A program made the position numbers and the translations under genes. A model generated the notes under the pieces. That model ran no database searches. It was not told the origin of the DNA and saw only the letters and a list, made by a program, of their open reading frames with translations. DNA of 27,809 bases. Source: JAQVUB01 sp033809415 (lineage in GTDB: Bacteria > Verrucomicrobiota > Lentisphaeria > Oligosphaerales > Oligosphaeraceae). Location of the stretch: NCBI GenBank assembly GCA_033809415.1, contig JAPXLT010000024.1, forward strand, positions 1-27,809. Direction: 5' to 3'. Shown here one piece after another: positions 8,625 through 16,215 of the stretch (within the stretch, counting starts at the first letter, position 1; every line of letters starts with the position of its first letter).

Positions 8625-9797
8625 TCAGATTCCTTTGAAGTAATAGACGGTGTCTTCTTTCGGGCGGATATCGGTCAGATTCCCGGTATAATGACGGAGG
8701 GTTCGTGGTTGGAAGGGATGTTTCCGAAGAGCGTCTTCGTTGATTTCAATTCCGAGTCCAGGCTTGTCGGGAATTCGGATGAAACCGTCCTCGAAAATGA
8801 TTTCCTCATCGGAGAAATCCTTTCGGAAAGAACCGTCTGTCAACATGATTTCGTGGATCAGGAAATTCGGCGTGCAAGCGGCCAGCTGAAGAATTGCGGC
8901 GTTTGACACAGGTCCGCTGGGATTGTGGAAGGAAACGGGAATATGACGGGCTTCGGCCATGGCGGCGATTTTTTTGGACTCAAGAATGCCGCCCGCGTGA
9001 AATACGTCCGGCTGAACAATATCGACTGCATTTTTGTTGAAAAGATCGTTGAATCCGAACTTGGTGTAGACCCTTTCTCCGGCAGCGACAGGAATGCAGG
9101 ACTTTGCGCGGACGGCCGCCAGCGCGTCGAAGTTGTCCGGCGGACAGGGTTCTTCCAGAAGCATCGGTTTGAACGGGGCAAGTTCGCGGGCGACTGCTGC
9201 GCCTGTGTAGGGATTGAAGCGTCCGTGACATTCGATCAGAAGATCAATATGCGGTCCGACCGCTTCCCGAACAGTCCCGACAATGGAAACGGCTTTTTCG
9301 AGTTCCTCATTGCTCAAAGTCATGTGCGCCTTCCCGAAAGGGTCCCATTTCAACGCCTTGACTCCCAGCGAGACGGCTTCTTGTGCCTTGGTCGCAAACT
9401 CCGCAGGTTCACGCGCTCCGGTGAACCATGCATTTGCGTACATCTTAACGCGGTCGCGCATTTTGCCGCCGAGAAGGGCGTAAACAGGCGCGTTGAAGGA
9501 TTTGCCGGTAATGTCCCAGCAGGCCATTTCGATACCGCTGATGGCGGAGGTCAGGACGGGACCTCCTTTCCAGTAAATGTCGCGGTAGACCTCGAAGCAC
9601 ATCCGCTCGATTTCCAGCGGATTGCGTCCGACGATGAGGCGCTTTAGGTCTTCCACACATCCGGACAGTGCCATTTCCTGTGTGCCGAGGGAGGCTTCCC
9701 CCCAGCCGTGCATTCCCTCGTCGGTTTCGACCTTGATAAAGGTCCAGTTCGTGCGGAATGCGTCGCATACGAAAGTCTTGACATCTGTTATTTTCAT
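8625..9797 (-). CDS. Enolase-superfamily sugar-acid dehydratase
   Basis: This 390-residue enzyme of the mandelate racemase/galactonate dehydratase group removes water from an aldonate to give a 2-keto-3-deoxy acid. The capping domain spans about 1-115 and the TIM barrel follows. Probable residues are Lys150 with Asp152 (KALKWDPFG), metal ligand Glu189 with His191 (IECHGRFN), Glu215/216 (LLEEPCPP), Glu241 (AAGERVYTKFG) and His291 (SFHNPSGPVS). The HGR and HNPSGP patterns resemble D-galactonate dehydratase, but the first metal ligand is Glu where GalD has Asp. It is the first gene of a three-gene operon with the aldolase and dehydrogenase. The ATG has an AAGGGG site. The exact sugar acid is not determined. 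Confidence 0.92.
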   Translation of the reverse strand: MKITDVKTFVCDAFRTNWTFIKVETDEGMHGWGEASLGTQEMALSGCVEDLKRLIVGRNPLEIERMCFEVYRDIYWKGGPVLTSAISGIEMACWDITGKSFNAPVYALLGGKMRDRVKMYANAWFTGAREPAEFATKAQEAVSLGVKALKWDPFGKAHMTLSNEELEKAVSIVGTVREAVGPHIDLLIECHGRFNPYTGAAVARELAPFKPMLLEEPCPPDNFDALAAVRAKSCIPVAAGERVYTKFGFNDLFNKNAVDIVQPDVFHAGGILESKKIAAMAEARHIPVSFHNPSGPVSNAAILQLAACTPNFLIHEIMLTDGSFRKDFSDEEIIFEDGFIRIPDKPGLGIEINEDALRKHPFQPRTLRHYTGNLTDIRPKEDTVYYFKGI

Positions 9798-10156
9798 GGC
9801 GAACCCCTTTTTATATCGGCGATCTGAACGCCCTCCCTGTTTTTCGCAACCTCAATTGAAATCGGTGTGTGCCGTCTGCAGGTTCGGCATTGAGTGTTTT
9901 GTTGTCAATAACATGAATGGATTTCTCTGGATGTCAAATCGCCCAGCGCGGAGAACCATACAAAAATACACTTGGCGTGGGCTGCCTATTTTTTGTCCAC
10001 GGAAAGCACGGAAAGCGCGGAAAATTTCAGACAACTGAACCTCGGGTTCAAAAAAGCGAGCGTTATTTTCTCTTTATCTGATTACTAAGCAAGAATTTAA
10101 GTGTGGCAAAAATTTGCATTGTTGAAATTCGACTTGTGAAAATACAATGGCACCTT

Positions 10157-10460
10157 TTAGCCCGGGGCTGCACAATAATAACCCCCGGTGACCGAGCCCG
10201 GAGGGCGAGGGAACCGGGGGTGGACGGCAGCCAAGAATCAGCGCCCGGAGGGCGACACAAACGCAGTCTTGTCGAGAAGCCTTGAGCAGCTGGAAAAGTT
10301 CATTTCCACTTGTTGTTGCGCCCTCCGGGCGCNNNNNNNNNNGAGATGTGTATAAGAGACAGCTCCGGGCGCGGGTTTGGGGGGGAGTCCCCACCCCGGG
10401 TTGCGTCGCGCTCCGCGCTTCCTCACCCGGTTATTTTTGTGTGGCGCTCCGCGCCGGGGG
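10157..10460. repeat. GC-rich CCCGGAGGGCG inverted-repeat cluster
   Basis: CCCGGAGGGCG occurs at about 10196 and 10244, and its complement GCGCCCTCCGGGCGC at 10318-10332. After the gap follow GCGCTCCGCGC words and a GGTTATTTTTGTGTGGCGC stretch. The cluster can form several hairpins. It is interrupted by the N run at 10333-10342, so its true length and copy number are unknown. Confidence 0.7.
10333..10362. other. Scaffold gap plus Nextera adapter remnant (Read 2 side)
   Basis: Ten N (10333-10342) are followed by GAGATGTGTATAAGAGACAG (10343-10362). Its last 19 bases are the Tn5 mosaic end used in Nextera libraries, and the preceding G matches the Read 2 adapter. This is library DNA left on a contig end, not part of the genome. 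Peptides such as VYKRQ or CLLYTS translated across it are artefacts. Confidence 0.97.
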
Positions 10461-10591
10461 AACCGCTCGAAGAAGTGCTAGCAGGTCTTGAATGAATCAT
10501 CGCAAAAACCAAAACAGTGCCAGTGCAACTTCACAGAGAGTCAGTTCTCTTAATTTTCTTTAGTAAATACGAAATATGGCTGATAGCTAAT

Positions 10592-11023
10592 TCATTTTAC
10601 CAAGCGTTGAAAACCACTGAGGGCGATCGCTTCCGGCGGAAGAATCGGCTGTTTTGCATCCAAAGCATCCCGCAGTTTTGCAAAGACTCGATCCAATGCC
10701 TCACCGAAATCAGAAACATCCTTTTCCGAGTGCGCCAATGTCGGATAAAAGGCGCTGCCGGCCAAGAATCCCTCATCAATCATATATCTGGTATAGAGCG
10801 TTCGGAGTTCAGCGGCTCGTTCTCCTGAGAAGCTGAAGGCCGCCAGACAGGCGAAGTCTTCCTCTGATTGAACAACTAGGGGAAGTGCATATTTTGCAGC
10901 CAAGCGTTTCCAGTGTGCCACGACGGCAGCCCCGATCTTCTGCGCATGCTCCCAGACACGGCTTTCTTCCATCCGCTGCAGAGTCGCCAGTGCGGCGACT
11001 GGTCCGACCCGCTCTGTCCAATA
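10592..11023 (-). CDS. Class III aminotransferase, C-terminal part
   Basis: This fragment encodes about 143 residues ending in GFQRLVK. It continues the gene at 11054-11732 on the other side of an assembly gap. It begins YWTERVGPVAALATLQRM, typical of the region after the PLP-lysine in glutamate-1-semialdehyde aminomutase-like enzymes, and includes the small C-terminal domain (MIDEGFLAGSAFYPTLAHS). Together the two parts give about 369 residues against about 430 for the family, so some 60-75 residues are missing. The missing piece should hold the PLP-binding lysine. The break is due to the assembly and not evidence of a pseudogene. Confidence 0.88.
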   Translation of the reverse strand, partial: YWTERVGPVAALATLQRMEESRVWEHAQKIGAAVVAHWKRLAAKYALPLVVQSEEDFACLAAFSFSGERAAELRTLYTRYMIDEGFLAGSAFYPTLAHSEKDVSDFGEALDRVFAKLRDALDAKQPILPPEAIALSGFQRLVK

Positions 11024-11053
11024 NNNNNNNNNNCAGATGTGTATAAGAGACAG
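11024..11053. other. Scaffold gap plus Nextera adapter remnant (Read 1 side)
   Basis: Ten N (11024-11033) are followed by CAGATGTGTATAAGAGACAG (11034-11053). The 19-bp Tn5 mosaic end is complete, and the leading C matches the Read 1 adapter. The insert breaks the aminotransferase reading frame, and peptides like SYTHL or LSLIHI here are artefacts. Confidence 0.97.
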
Positions 11054-11732
11054 TTTTTTCGAGAAAGCCGGGTGTCGGGTATTCGTGACGGCATGGTTCT
11101 GCGACCACGGCTGCGATCTTGTTGCCAAACTTTGTAAATAATTCTTCCAGACGTGCAAAATCGCCGTGTGGCAAGGGGATGGCTGTGCCACGCAGTTCGG
11201 AAGGAACGCCATAGGGTGGCACTCCAGTAAGCCACATTCCCCGCAAGGCATCGCTGTCGCCGAGATTGCAGGCCAGATACCAATCGCTCCATCCGTGATA
11301 TCCGGAGACAATGACTATCGAGCGGTCGGTGGCAGCACGGGCAATGCGCACTGCCAGCGCCAGCGTTTCACCTCCGGTACGGGCAAAGCGTACCTGTTCC
11401 GCCCAGGGATGGATTGCGCAGAGACGATCGGCAAGCTCCACCTCCTCCGGAGGATTCAAGGAACTCATGCTGCCGCTGCGGACAGTACGAATGACAGCCT
11501 CGCTGACAAAAGGATCAGCGTATCCAAGAAGACAAGCGCCGATGCCGTTACTGCTGAAATCGCGATAAGTACGGCCATCCAGATCCTTAATGGTACAGCC
11601 ATGAGCCTCCGCTGAATAAGCAGGCCAGTAATCAGGAGCCATATTTTCCGGACGCTTGCTAAGCAGACCAACTCCGCCAGGAATCCGCTCCTTGGCGTGA
11701 CGGTACAGTTTCTGAGTTAAACTCATATCCAT
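11054..11732 (-). CDS. Class III aminotransferase, N-terminal part
   Basis: This part encodes about 226 residues from MDMSLTQKLYRHAKERIPGG. It is PLP-dependent, fold type I, class III, most like glutamate-1-semialdehyde 2,1-aminomutase and related sugar or amino-acid aminotransferases. Visible are the substrate-side loop FSSNGIGACLLGYADP, the phosphate-binding region ARTGGETLALAVRIARAAT, the GYHGW motif and AAVVAEPCRHEYPTPGFLEK just before the gap. An AAGGAG ribosome site precedes the first ATG. No haem-pathway genes are nearby, so a role in tetrapyrrole synthesis is not implied. It could be a catabolic or sugar aminotransferase. Confidence 0.88.
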
Positions 11733-12093
11733 TTTTACTCCTTTTTTACATCAAGTGAATATCCGGCATCTATGATGGAATCAGGGCGTTTTCATTCTCT
11801 CAATCACATCGGAAAATGTCTCGTTTTTTAATGAACAGGGACACGATGGACGCAATGGACATCATGGACACAAATGGACACGTCTTTATGGACAGAATAG
11901 ACACACGTACAGCAGGTGACGTCTTTGAACCAGTCCATTCGTCCATCAAACGGAAAGTCCATCGTGTCCATTCCGTCCATGATGTCCATTCTTGTCTCTG
12001 TCCCTTGTCCATAAAAAATCTTTCACAAAAAAGAAGAAGTTTGACAATAGCAGTACAAAAGACATGCTCTCTTATTCGTAATTTCTGCCTTTA
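11733..12093. other. 361-bp intergenic region
   Basis: The region contains the palindromic element at 11825-12017. The remaining 11733-11824 should hold the aminotransferase promoter, but I see no convincing boxes. Bases 12018-12093 are AT-rich with no recognisable structure. Confidence 0.6.
11825..12017. repeat. MITE-like palindromic TGGACA element, copy B
   Basis: The element opens TTTTTAATGAACAGGGACACG and closes GTCCATAAAAA, the same ends as copy A at 6847-7066. The left half carries 9-bp words beginning TGGACA and the right half their complements. The inner blocks 11903-11920 and 11933-11951 match copy A in reverse orientation. The conserved ends and core with variable arms point to one element family. 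Confidence 0.8.
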
Positions 12094-12825
12094 TCATTGA
12101 AAGCATCCCCAGAACATATTGCAAGGGGCTGTGCTATTTTGGGTTATACCAAAGGTATCCAGATGGAATCCATGCAAGTCCTGGGCTTCCACATGCGCAT
12201 CCATGTAGAGGACATTGGATTTTCCCGCATGCTTGAAAACACTATTCACGTAGTCGCTGTTCAAATCCGCAAAATAGGATGGACTGCTAACGGGGGTGTT
12301 TCTTTCACCATCGACTGCCTGCATGACTCGATGAAGGTTTTTGCGTCTTTTCATGAAACTGGCAATATGTGGATCATCGCCGCCATCCCGGTATGGCGCA
12401 TAGTATTCAGAATACATCAGAATGGAATTGCAATTATACTGAATTCTCCACCAGTTGTTGCTGGGGACTTTATGTATTGCCGTTGGGCAAAGGAGATGCT
12501 TTTGCGCTGTTTTCAGCGATCCCACTTCGCCATTTGTAAAATAGCTGCCCAGGCGTGTAACAATGTGATAGGAAACATCTGGTGGTACATTACCTTCACC
12601 AAGAAGCTTTTTCATATAACCTTCAGTAATCAAAATAGGCAGATAGGCATTATTGTCATCCTGGTACATGCTCGAGGCCGTGCCAATCTGTTTCATTTTG
12701 GAAACACAACTGATGGTTTGAGCCTTGACACGGGCTTTGGACAAAGCCGGCAGAAGCATCGAAGCTAAGATCGCGATAATGGCGATCACGACCAGCAACT
12801 CAATTAAAGTAAAACATCTGCGCAT
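12094..12825 (-). CDS. Pseudopilin-like secreted protein with N-methylation motif
   Basis: This 243-residue protein begins MRRCFTLIELLVVIAIIAIL, the type IV pilin/pseudopilin signal helix with Glu at mature position 5. The residue before the cleavage point is Cys4, where prepilin peptidases normally need Gly. The C-terminal part carries the HAGKSNVLYMDAHVEAQ pattern seen in the large PVC family of H-x9-DG-like secreted proteins, here with DAH in place of DGH. Such proteins are present in many copies in Lentisphaerota and Planctomycetota, and their role is unknown. An AAAGGAG site precedes the ATG. It lies downstream of the large secreted protein at 13047-15584, with a 221-bp repeat-containing gap between them. 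Confidence 0.85.
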   Translation of the reverse strand: MRRCFTLIELLVVIAIIAILASMLLPALSKARVKAQTISCVSKMKQIGTASSMYQDDNNAYLPILITEGYMKKLLGEGNVPPDVSYHIVTRLGSYFTNGEVGSLKTAQKHLLCPTAIHKVPSNNWWRIQYNCNSILMYSEYYAPYRDGGDDPHIASFMKRRKNLHRVMQAVDGERNTPVSSPSYFADLNSDYVNSVFKHAGKSNVLYMDAHVEAQDLHGFHLDTFGITQNSTAPCNMFWGCFQ

Positions 12826-12867
12826 TTTCTTGTCTCCTTTTGATTGTTAAACAAACTATGAAAAATG

Positions 12868-12906
12868 TTTTTTTAACCACGAACCACACGAACAGCCACG
12901 AAAATT
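12868..12906 (+). repeat. TTTTTAACCACGAA dispersed repeat copy
   Basis: The sequence TTTTTTTAACCACGAACCAC followed by ACGAACAGCCACGAAAA is another copy of the dispersed head. It lies 42 bp upstream of the pseudopilin gene start. It lacks the CTTGGCGCGGACTGA middle section. Confidence 0.7.
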
Positions 12907-13035
12907 TTTAAACCTCAAAAATGTTCAAAAATGAGAAAGGCTTTCAAAACCAGAAAACATGCCCATCGTTTTTTTGAAATGCAAATGGATGTTTTGTTGT
13001 CAAATTCACTGTTGGTCTTTCTTGCATGCTGAACT

Positions 13036-13051
13036 TTTTCGTACTACTATT
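13036..13051 (+). repeat. 16-bp direct repeat, copy 1
   Basis: TTTTCGTACTACTATT here is repeated exactly at 15796-15811. This copy includes the stop codon (TAG) of the large secreted protein gene, and the other lies about 210 bp upstream of its start, so the two copies frame the gene. Confidence 0.75.
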
Positions 13052-15584
13052 CAAAATATGGTTTCAACATCACGTAATTGAAGGCTAGCTCTTCGCCGGG
13101 GGCGGCGTCGCTGTCCTGGAAGGTGATCGTCACTTCAGGCAGCCGTGCCCTGAACGTGATGTGGTGCAGATTGACACGTGCGACGTTGTCGTTGTGCCTA
13201 TAGCGGCCTTTGATGCGCTTGTCCACGTGGACGTAGCTCTTTTCCGGCAGCACTTCAGCCCCTTCGGAAAGCACGGCGTTAAGACCGAATCGGCGCGGGT
13301 TGATCCTCTTGGCAACGGCATCCTGGTAGTCGGCGACAATGAATTGCAGGGTGTAGAGCCGTCCAGCCTGCAATCCAGACGCCTTCTGGCTGACGCTGTT
13401 AGCCGGCCCGTTTTGCCGGGTCAGGACGCAGACCGTGTCGCCGATTCCGGGCACCCCACCCCAGCGGCCCTGACTGGTCTTGCCAAAGTTGGCCAGCTTT
13501 TCAGTGCGCACCGTGCCTTCGGATGCAGGCGCAACCGTCCAGCCCTGCAAGCCTTCTTTAAAGTCGCAGTTCTGCAGATGGCCGGGACGATATGTGAAGC
13601 CGTGCTGTTCCGACAGCATGTCAGTGCGACCTTCGACACCATAATGGCGCAGCAGCCGGAAAGACCAGCGGTAGTACTCTTCGTCAGCAACATAGTTGCC
13701 CCAGTATCCTGTCCCCCCCAGTCCAGCGAAAGCCGGATCGTTGGCGATCAGGTGCAACTGCATGTCAAGGTAGTATTTTGAATCTACTTCCGGTTCGTGG
13801 TCCAGGGATAAGATCGGAATCTGGTTGAAATTTCCGAAGACGAACATAGTGCCGGCGACCGCTCCGGGAAAATAAGCGTTGAACTTGTGTATGGTGTCGA
13901 CGACAAAGTCCTGCAAGTAGGCCATGGCTTCCGCCTCGGTCGGCAGCGCCCTGCAGTAGGCCTCGTAGAGCAGCATGCCTTGTCCCCGCGATGCGTTGAG
14001 GCAGGTGCTCATGAACGCATGATGCGCACCAGGTTGCGAAGGTTTGCCAACAACATAGGTGTAGATCAGTCGATTTAACGGGTTGTCGAACTGGCGCAGG
14101 CCGTCTGTATAAAGCATTACTGCCGGCGTGCCGAAAAACAGCTCATCGCAGGTGACGCCGTCATACTGTGGCTCGGTCAAGCCGGGACTTTTCCGGAGAC
14201 GCCCGACCAGGTCTTCGGCGTCCTTCAGCTTGGTGAGGACTACATTGTCCAGCCAAAGCAGCCCGCGCTCCTGGATTTCGCCCCAGTGCTTCTTTGGAAT
14301 CCTCCCTTTCAGGGTATTGACGCCGAGAAACAGATGCTTTCTTTGCCAGTCCCAGTCGTACGGCGGGTTTTCCGGCAGACTGTTATTGGTACAGGGTGGG
14401 TAGTTGTATAGGATCGGTACGGCTCGGACAATGATTTGCGCACCAGCCGCACCCTTTACGGCCAGTTGGTGCGTCCCGGCCGGAAGCAGCCGAAAGGCCT
14501 CGCGACGATCGGTTTCAGCGGTGACGGCGATATCGCTGCCGTTCAGGACGATTTGCAGCCCTGGCGTGGCCGCTTCACCTTGGCAGGCCACATAGACCCA
14601 GCCGTCGCGCGGGTTGCTGAAGGCAAGGTGCTGCTCATCGGTGGTCGCAACCGGCTGGTGCAGCAATTCGGTGACCAGGTTGTTGAGTCGACGGTGGCCG
14701 GAGGTGTCAATGACTGGAGGCTGGATGAGCGTGATGACATGCTTGTCAGTGAACAGCGCCGCGCCGGAATCGCGTCGAACCATGCTGACAGCAAGCTCAT
14801 GGTCGCCGGGCGGCAAGCCGGTCAAATCGACCGTGTTGACCGTCTCGGCCAGGGGCTTCCGGACAGCGGCGCCGCCATTGACAGCATAGACGAAATCGCA
14901 GTCGGCAATGTTGCCGTTCGGTATGCATCCGAAGAAATGCATTTCCAGATGCGGGTCGTTCAATGGTATCTTGTTGAGCAGCGGTTTCCAGGGCACTAGC
15001 CGCGGCGCCTCTTGCGCACGTTTGGCTCCAGAAGGCCGACTGCCCTGCTGCGCCGCCGCCGTGAGTGCCTCCAAGCGGATGTCGGTAAAGGAAAATTCGC
15101 CGCGCATGTCGACTCCGAAGATGGCGATGCCGTATTCGTAGTCGACCTTCGAGTCCAGCATGGTGAACGTCGATTCCAGGAACTGCCATTCGCTGTTTTC
15201 CGGGAAAGCTGTCAGGCCAACTTCACGCTCCCAGTTAGAATTATGCACAGTGACGCCATAGTGTTTGCTGGCAAAGTCCTTGGTTTTCACCCAGGCGCTG
15301 ATTTTATATTTTTCACCGGCGACCAGCTTCAGCCCAAGCTGCCGGACGGTGATTTCGCCGTCCTCGCCTTCCTTGGCACGCAAGGTGATGTAGCCCCGTC
15401 CTCCGGGGCCGCCGCTGGCATGATAGAATACGTGCTTGGGGTTCTTGATAAACCAGTAATGCGGGAAATCCACTTGGTCAGCCTCGAATTCGCCATTTAG
15501 AACAAGATTCTCCCCCGGCGCCACTTGCCCCAGAGCCACCACGATGCTGAACCATGTCAACACTGCCAACAGACGCGAAAGCAT
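13047..15584 (-). CDS. Large secreted protein, putative glycosidase of unknown family
   Basis: This 845-residue protein is exported: MLSRLLAVLTWFSIVVALG is a signal peptide, and the AAGGAGG site just upstream supports this start over one 39 bp earlier. Residues ~25-180 (ENLVLNGEFEADQ to FSFTDIRLEAL) resemble a CBM4/9-like carbohydrate-binding sandwich. Residues ~215-300 look like an Ig or fibronectin module (GLPPGDHELAVSM). The middle, about 400-660, is probably catalytic: DGVTCDELFFG near 480, LSLDHEPEVDS near 595 and YVADEEYYRW near 631 offer acidic candidates. A second sandwich (NCDFKEGLQGWTV) closes the protein. I recognise no named glycoside hydrolase family. The function as a polysaccharide-active enzyme is inferred from architecture and context. 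Confidence 0.75.
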   Translation of the reverse strand: MLSRLLAVLTWFSIVVALGQVAPGENLVLNGEFEADQVDFPHYWFIKNPKHVFYHASGGPGGRGYITLRAKEGEDGEITVRQLGLKLVAGEKYKISAWVKTKDFASKHYGVTVHNSNWEREVGLTAFPENSEWQFLESTFTMLDSKVDYEYGIAIFGVDMRGEFSFTDIRLEALTAAAQQGSRPSGAKRAQEAPRLVPWKPLLNKIPLNDPHLEMHFFGCIPNGNIADCDFVYAVNGGAAVRKPLAETVNTVDLTGLPPGDHELAVSMVRRDSGAALFTDKHVITLIQPPVIDTSGHRRLNNLVTELLHQPVATTDEQHLAFSNPRDGWVYVACQGEAATPGLQIVLNGSDIAVTAETDRREAFRLLPAGTHQLAVKGAAGAQIIVRAVPILYNYPPCTNNSLPENPPYDWDWQRKHLFLGVNTLKGRIPKKHWGEIQERGLLWLDNVVLTKLKDAEDLVGRLRKSPGLTEPQYDGVTCDELFFGTPAVMLYTDGLRQFDNPLNRLIYTYVVGKPSQPGAHHAFMSTCLNASRGQGMLLYEAYCRALPTEAEAMAYLQDFVVDTIHKFNAYFPGAVAGTMFVFGNFNQIPILSLDHEPEVDSKYYLDMQLHLIANDPAFAGLGGTGYWGNYVADEEYYRWSFRLLRHYGVEGRTDMLSEQHGFTYRPGHLQNCDFKEGLQGWTVAPASEGTVRTEKLANFGKTSQGRWGGVPGIGDTVCVLTRQNGPANSVSQKASGLQAGRLYTLQFIVADYQDAVAKRINPRRFGLNAVLSEGAEVLPEKSYVHVDKRIKGRYRHNDNVARVNLHHITFRARLPEVTITFQDSDAAPGEELAFNYVMLKPYFE

Positions 15585-15795
15585 ATACAACCTCCTTACT
15601 TTGAAATACGAACCATCTAACACCCATCCTCAAATATGCCAGACGCTCCCCTGGAACTACCGGCACAGCCTGACACCAGGATTTCTTTCTTGCATTCTGC
15701 ACATCGCTGATCCGATCGATCCGTTTGGGAAAGCAACAGACTAAGCCGCAAATCCGCATGCACTTCTATCCGTCAAAGCAACAACCCTACAGAAA

Positions 15796-15811
15796 TTTTC
15801 GTACTACTATT
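15796..15811 (+). repeat. 16-bp direct repeat, copy 2
   Basis: This is an exact second copy of TTTTCGTACTACTATT. It lies between the large secreted protein gene and the scaffold gap at 15877. Confidence 0.75.
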
Positions 15812-15876
15812 ACTCGATTTCTTCTTTTTTGTGAAAGATTTTCGGAAGTCTCATTCTTAAATCATTGGTATACAAG

Positions 15877-15886
15877 NNNNNNNNNN
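15877..15886. other. Scaffold gap (10 N)
   Basis: Ten N mark an assembly join of unknown true length in intergenic DNA. No adapter sequence is visible beside this one. Confidence 0.98.
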
Positions 15887-15990
15887 CCTTGGGTGGGTTC
15901 CTCACCCCAGGCTAAAGCCAGGGGTTAAGCATGGTGAAGCGCCTACGGCGCAAAGCATTGTACCGATCCGACCAATTCGACCGATCAGCT

Positions 15991-16097
15991 GTCCGTGTCC
16001 CGTCCGTGTAAAGTCCGTGTCCCGTCCGTGTAAAGTCCGTGTCCCGTCCGTGTAAAGTCCGTGTCCCGTCCGTGTAAAGTCCGTGTCCCGTCCGTGT
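15991..16097 (+). repeat. Tandem array of 11-bp GTCCGTGT+NNN words
   Basis: The array has nine complete 11-bp words with a partial tenth, alternating GTCCGTGTCCC and GTCCGTGTAAA, seen as four exact 22-bp units and a 19-bp partial unit. A short version in reverse orientation lies at 27669-27712. Both arrays join the same dispersed repeat head. There are no unique spacers, so this is not a CRISPR array. Confidence 0.92.
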
Positions 16098-16152
16098 GGG
16101 TTGTGGGCGTCAGCCCATGCCAAGTCTTTTCGTGTGTTTCGTGGTTAAAAAT
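16098..16152 (-). repeat. Dispersed repeat head attached to the 11-bp array
   Basis: Read on the minus strand it is TTTTTAACCACGAAACACAC, then GAAAAGACTTGGCATGGGCTG and ACGCCCACAACCCACACGGAC, running into the tandem array. This matches 27617-27680 and, without the array, 6771-6820. Confidence 0.8.
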
Positions 16153-16215
16153 CGGCTTTTCCTGAATGTTCCGGCGAATCCCCTCGGAGAACTATTTTCC
16201 CTGCCCTGAACTGCC

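Larger units (their letters stand above)
9798..10591. other. 794-bp intergenic region with GC-rich repeats and a gap
   Basis: No gene is supported. The part near 9798-9920 should hold the promoter of the dehydratase operon and contains TTGACAACAAAACA on the minus strand (9897-9910), a word also found upstream of the pseudopilin gene at 12825. The stretch 9976-10030 has decayed CACGGAAAGCACGG repeats. The stretch 10157-10460 is a GC-rich family of words such as GCGCCCGGAGGGCGAC (10241) and its inverse (10318-10332), and the scaffold gap lies inside it. Confidence 0.65.
15585..16215. other. 631-bp intergenic region with gap and tandem array
   Basis: No gene is supported. Bases 15585-15795 should hold the promoter of the secreted-protein gene, but no clear boxes were found. 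After the gap, 15887-15960 is a repeat-like stretch with a GCGCC-TAC-GGCGC hairpin near 15940-15952. It is followed by the 11-bp-period array (15991-16097) and the dispersed repeat head (16098-16152). Confidence 0.6.

Noticed and set aside
10282..11137. Peptides such as DVYKRQ, CLLYTS, SYTHL and LSLIHI
   Set aside because: These are translations of the Nextera mosaic end and typical contamination artefacts.
10592..11732. Aminotransferase as a natural pseudogene
   Set aside because: The frame is intact on both sides of the N run and adapter; the break is a sequencing artefact.
15991..16097. Tandem array that could be taken for a CRISPR
   Set aside because: Units are only 22 bp, directly contiguous, with no unique spacers and no cas genes nearby. 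It is a minisatellite of 11-bp words.
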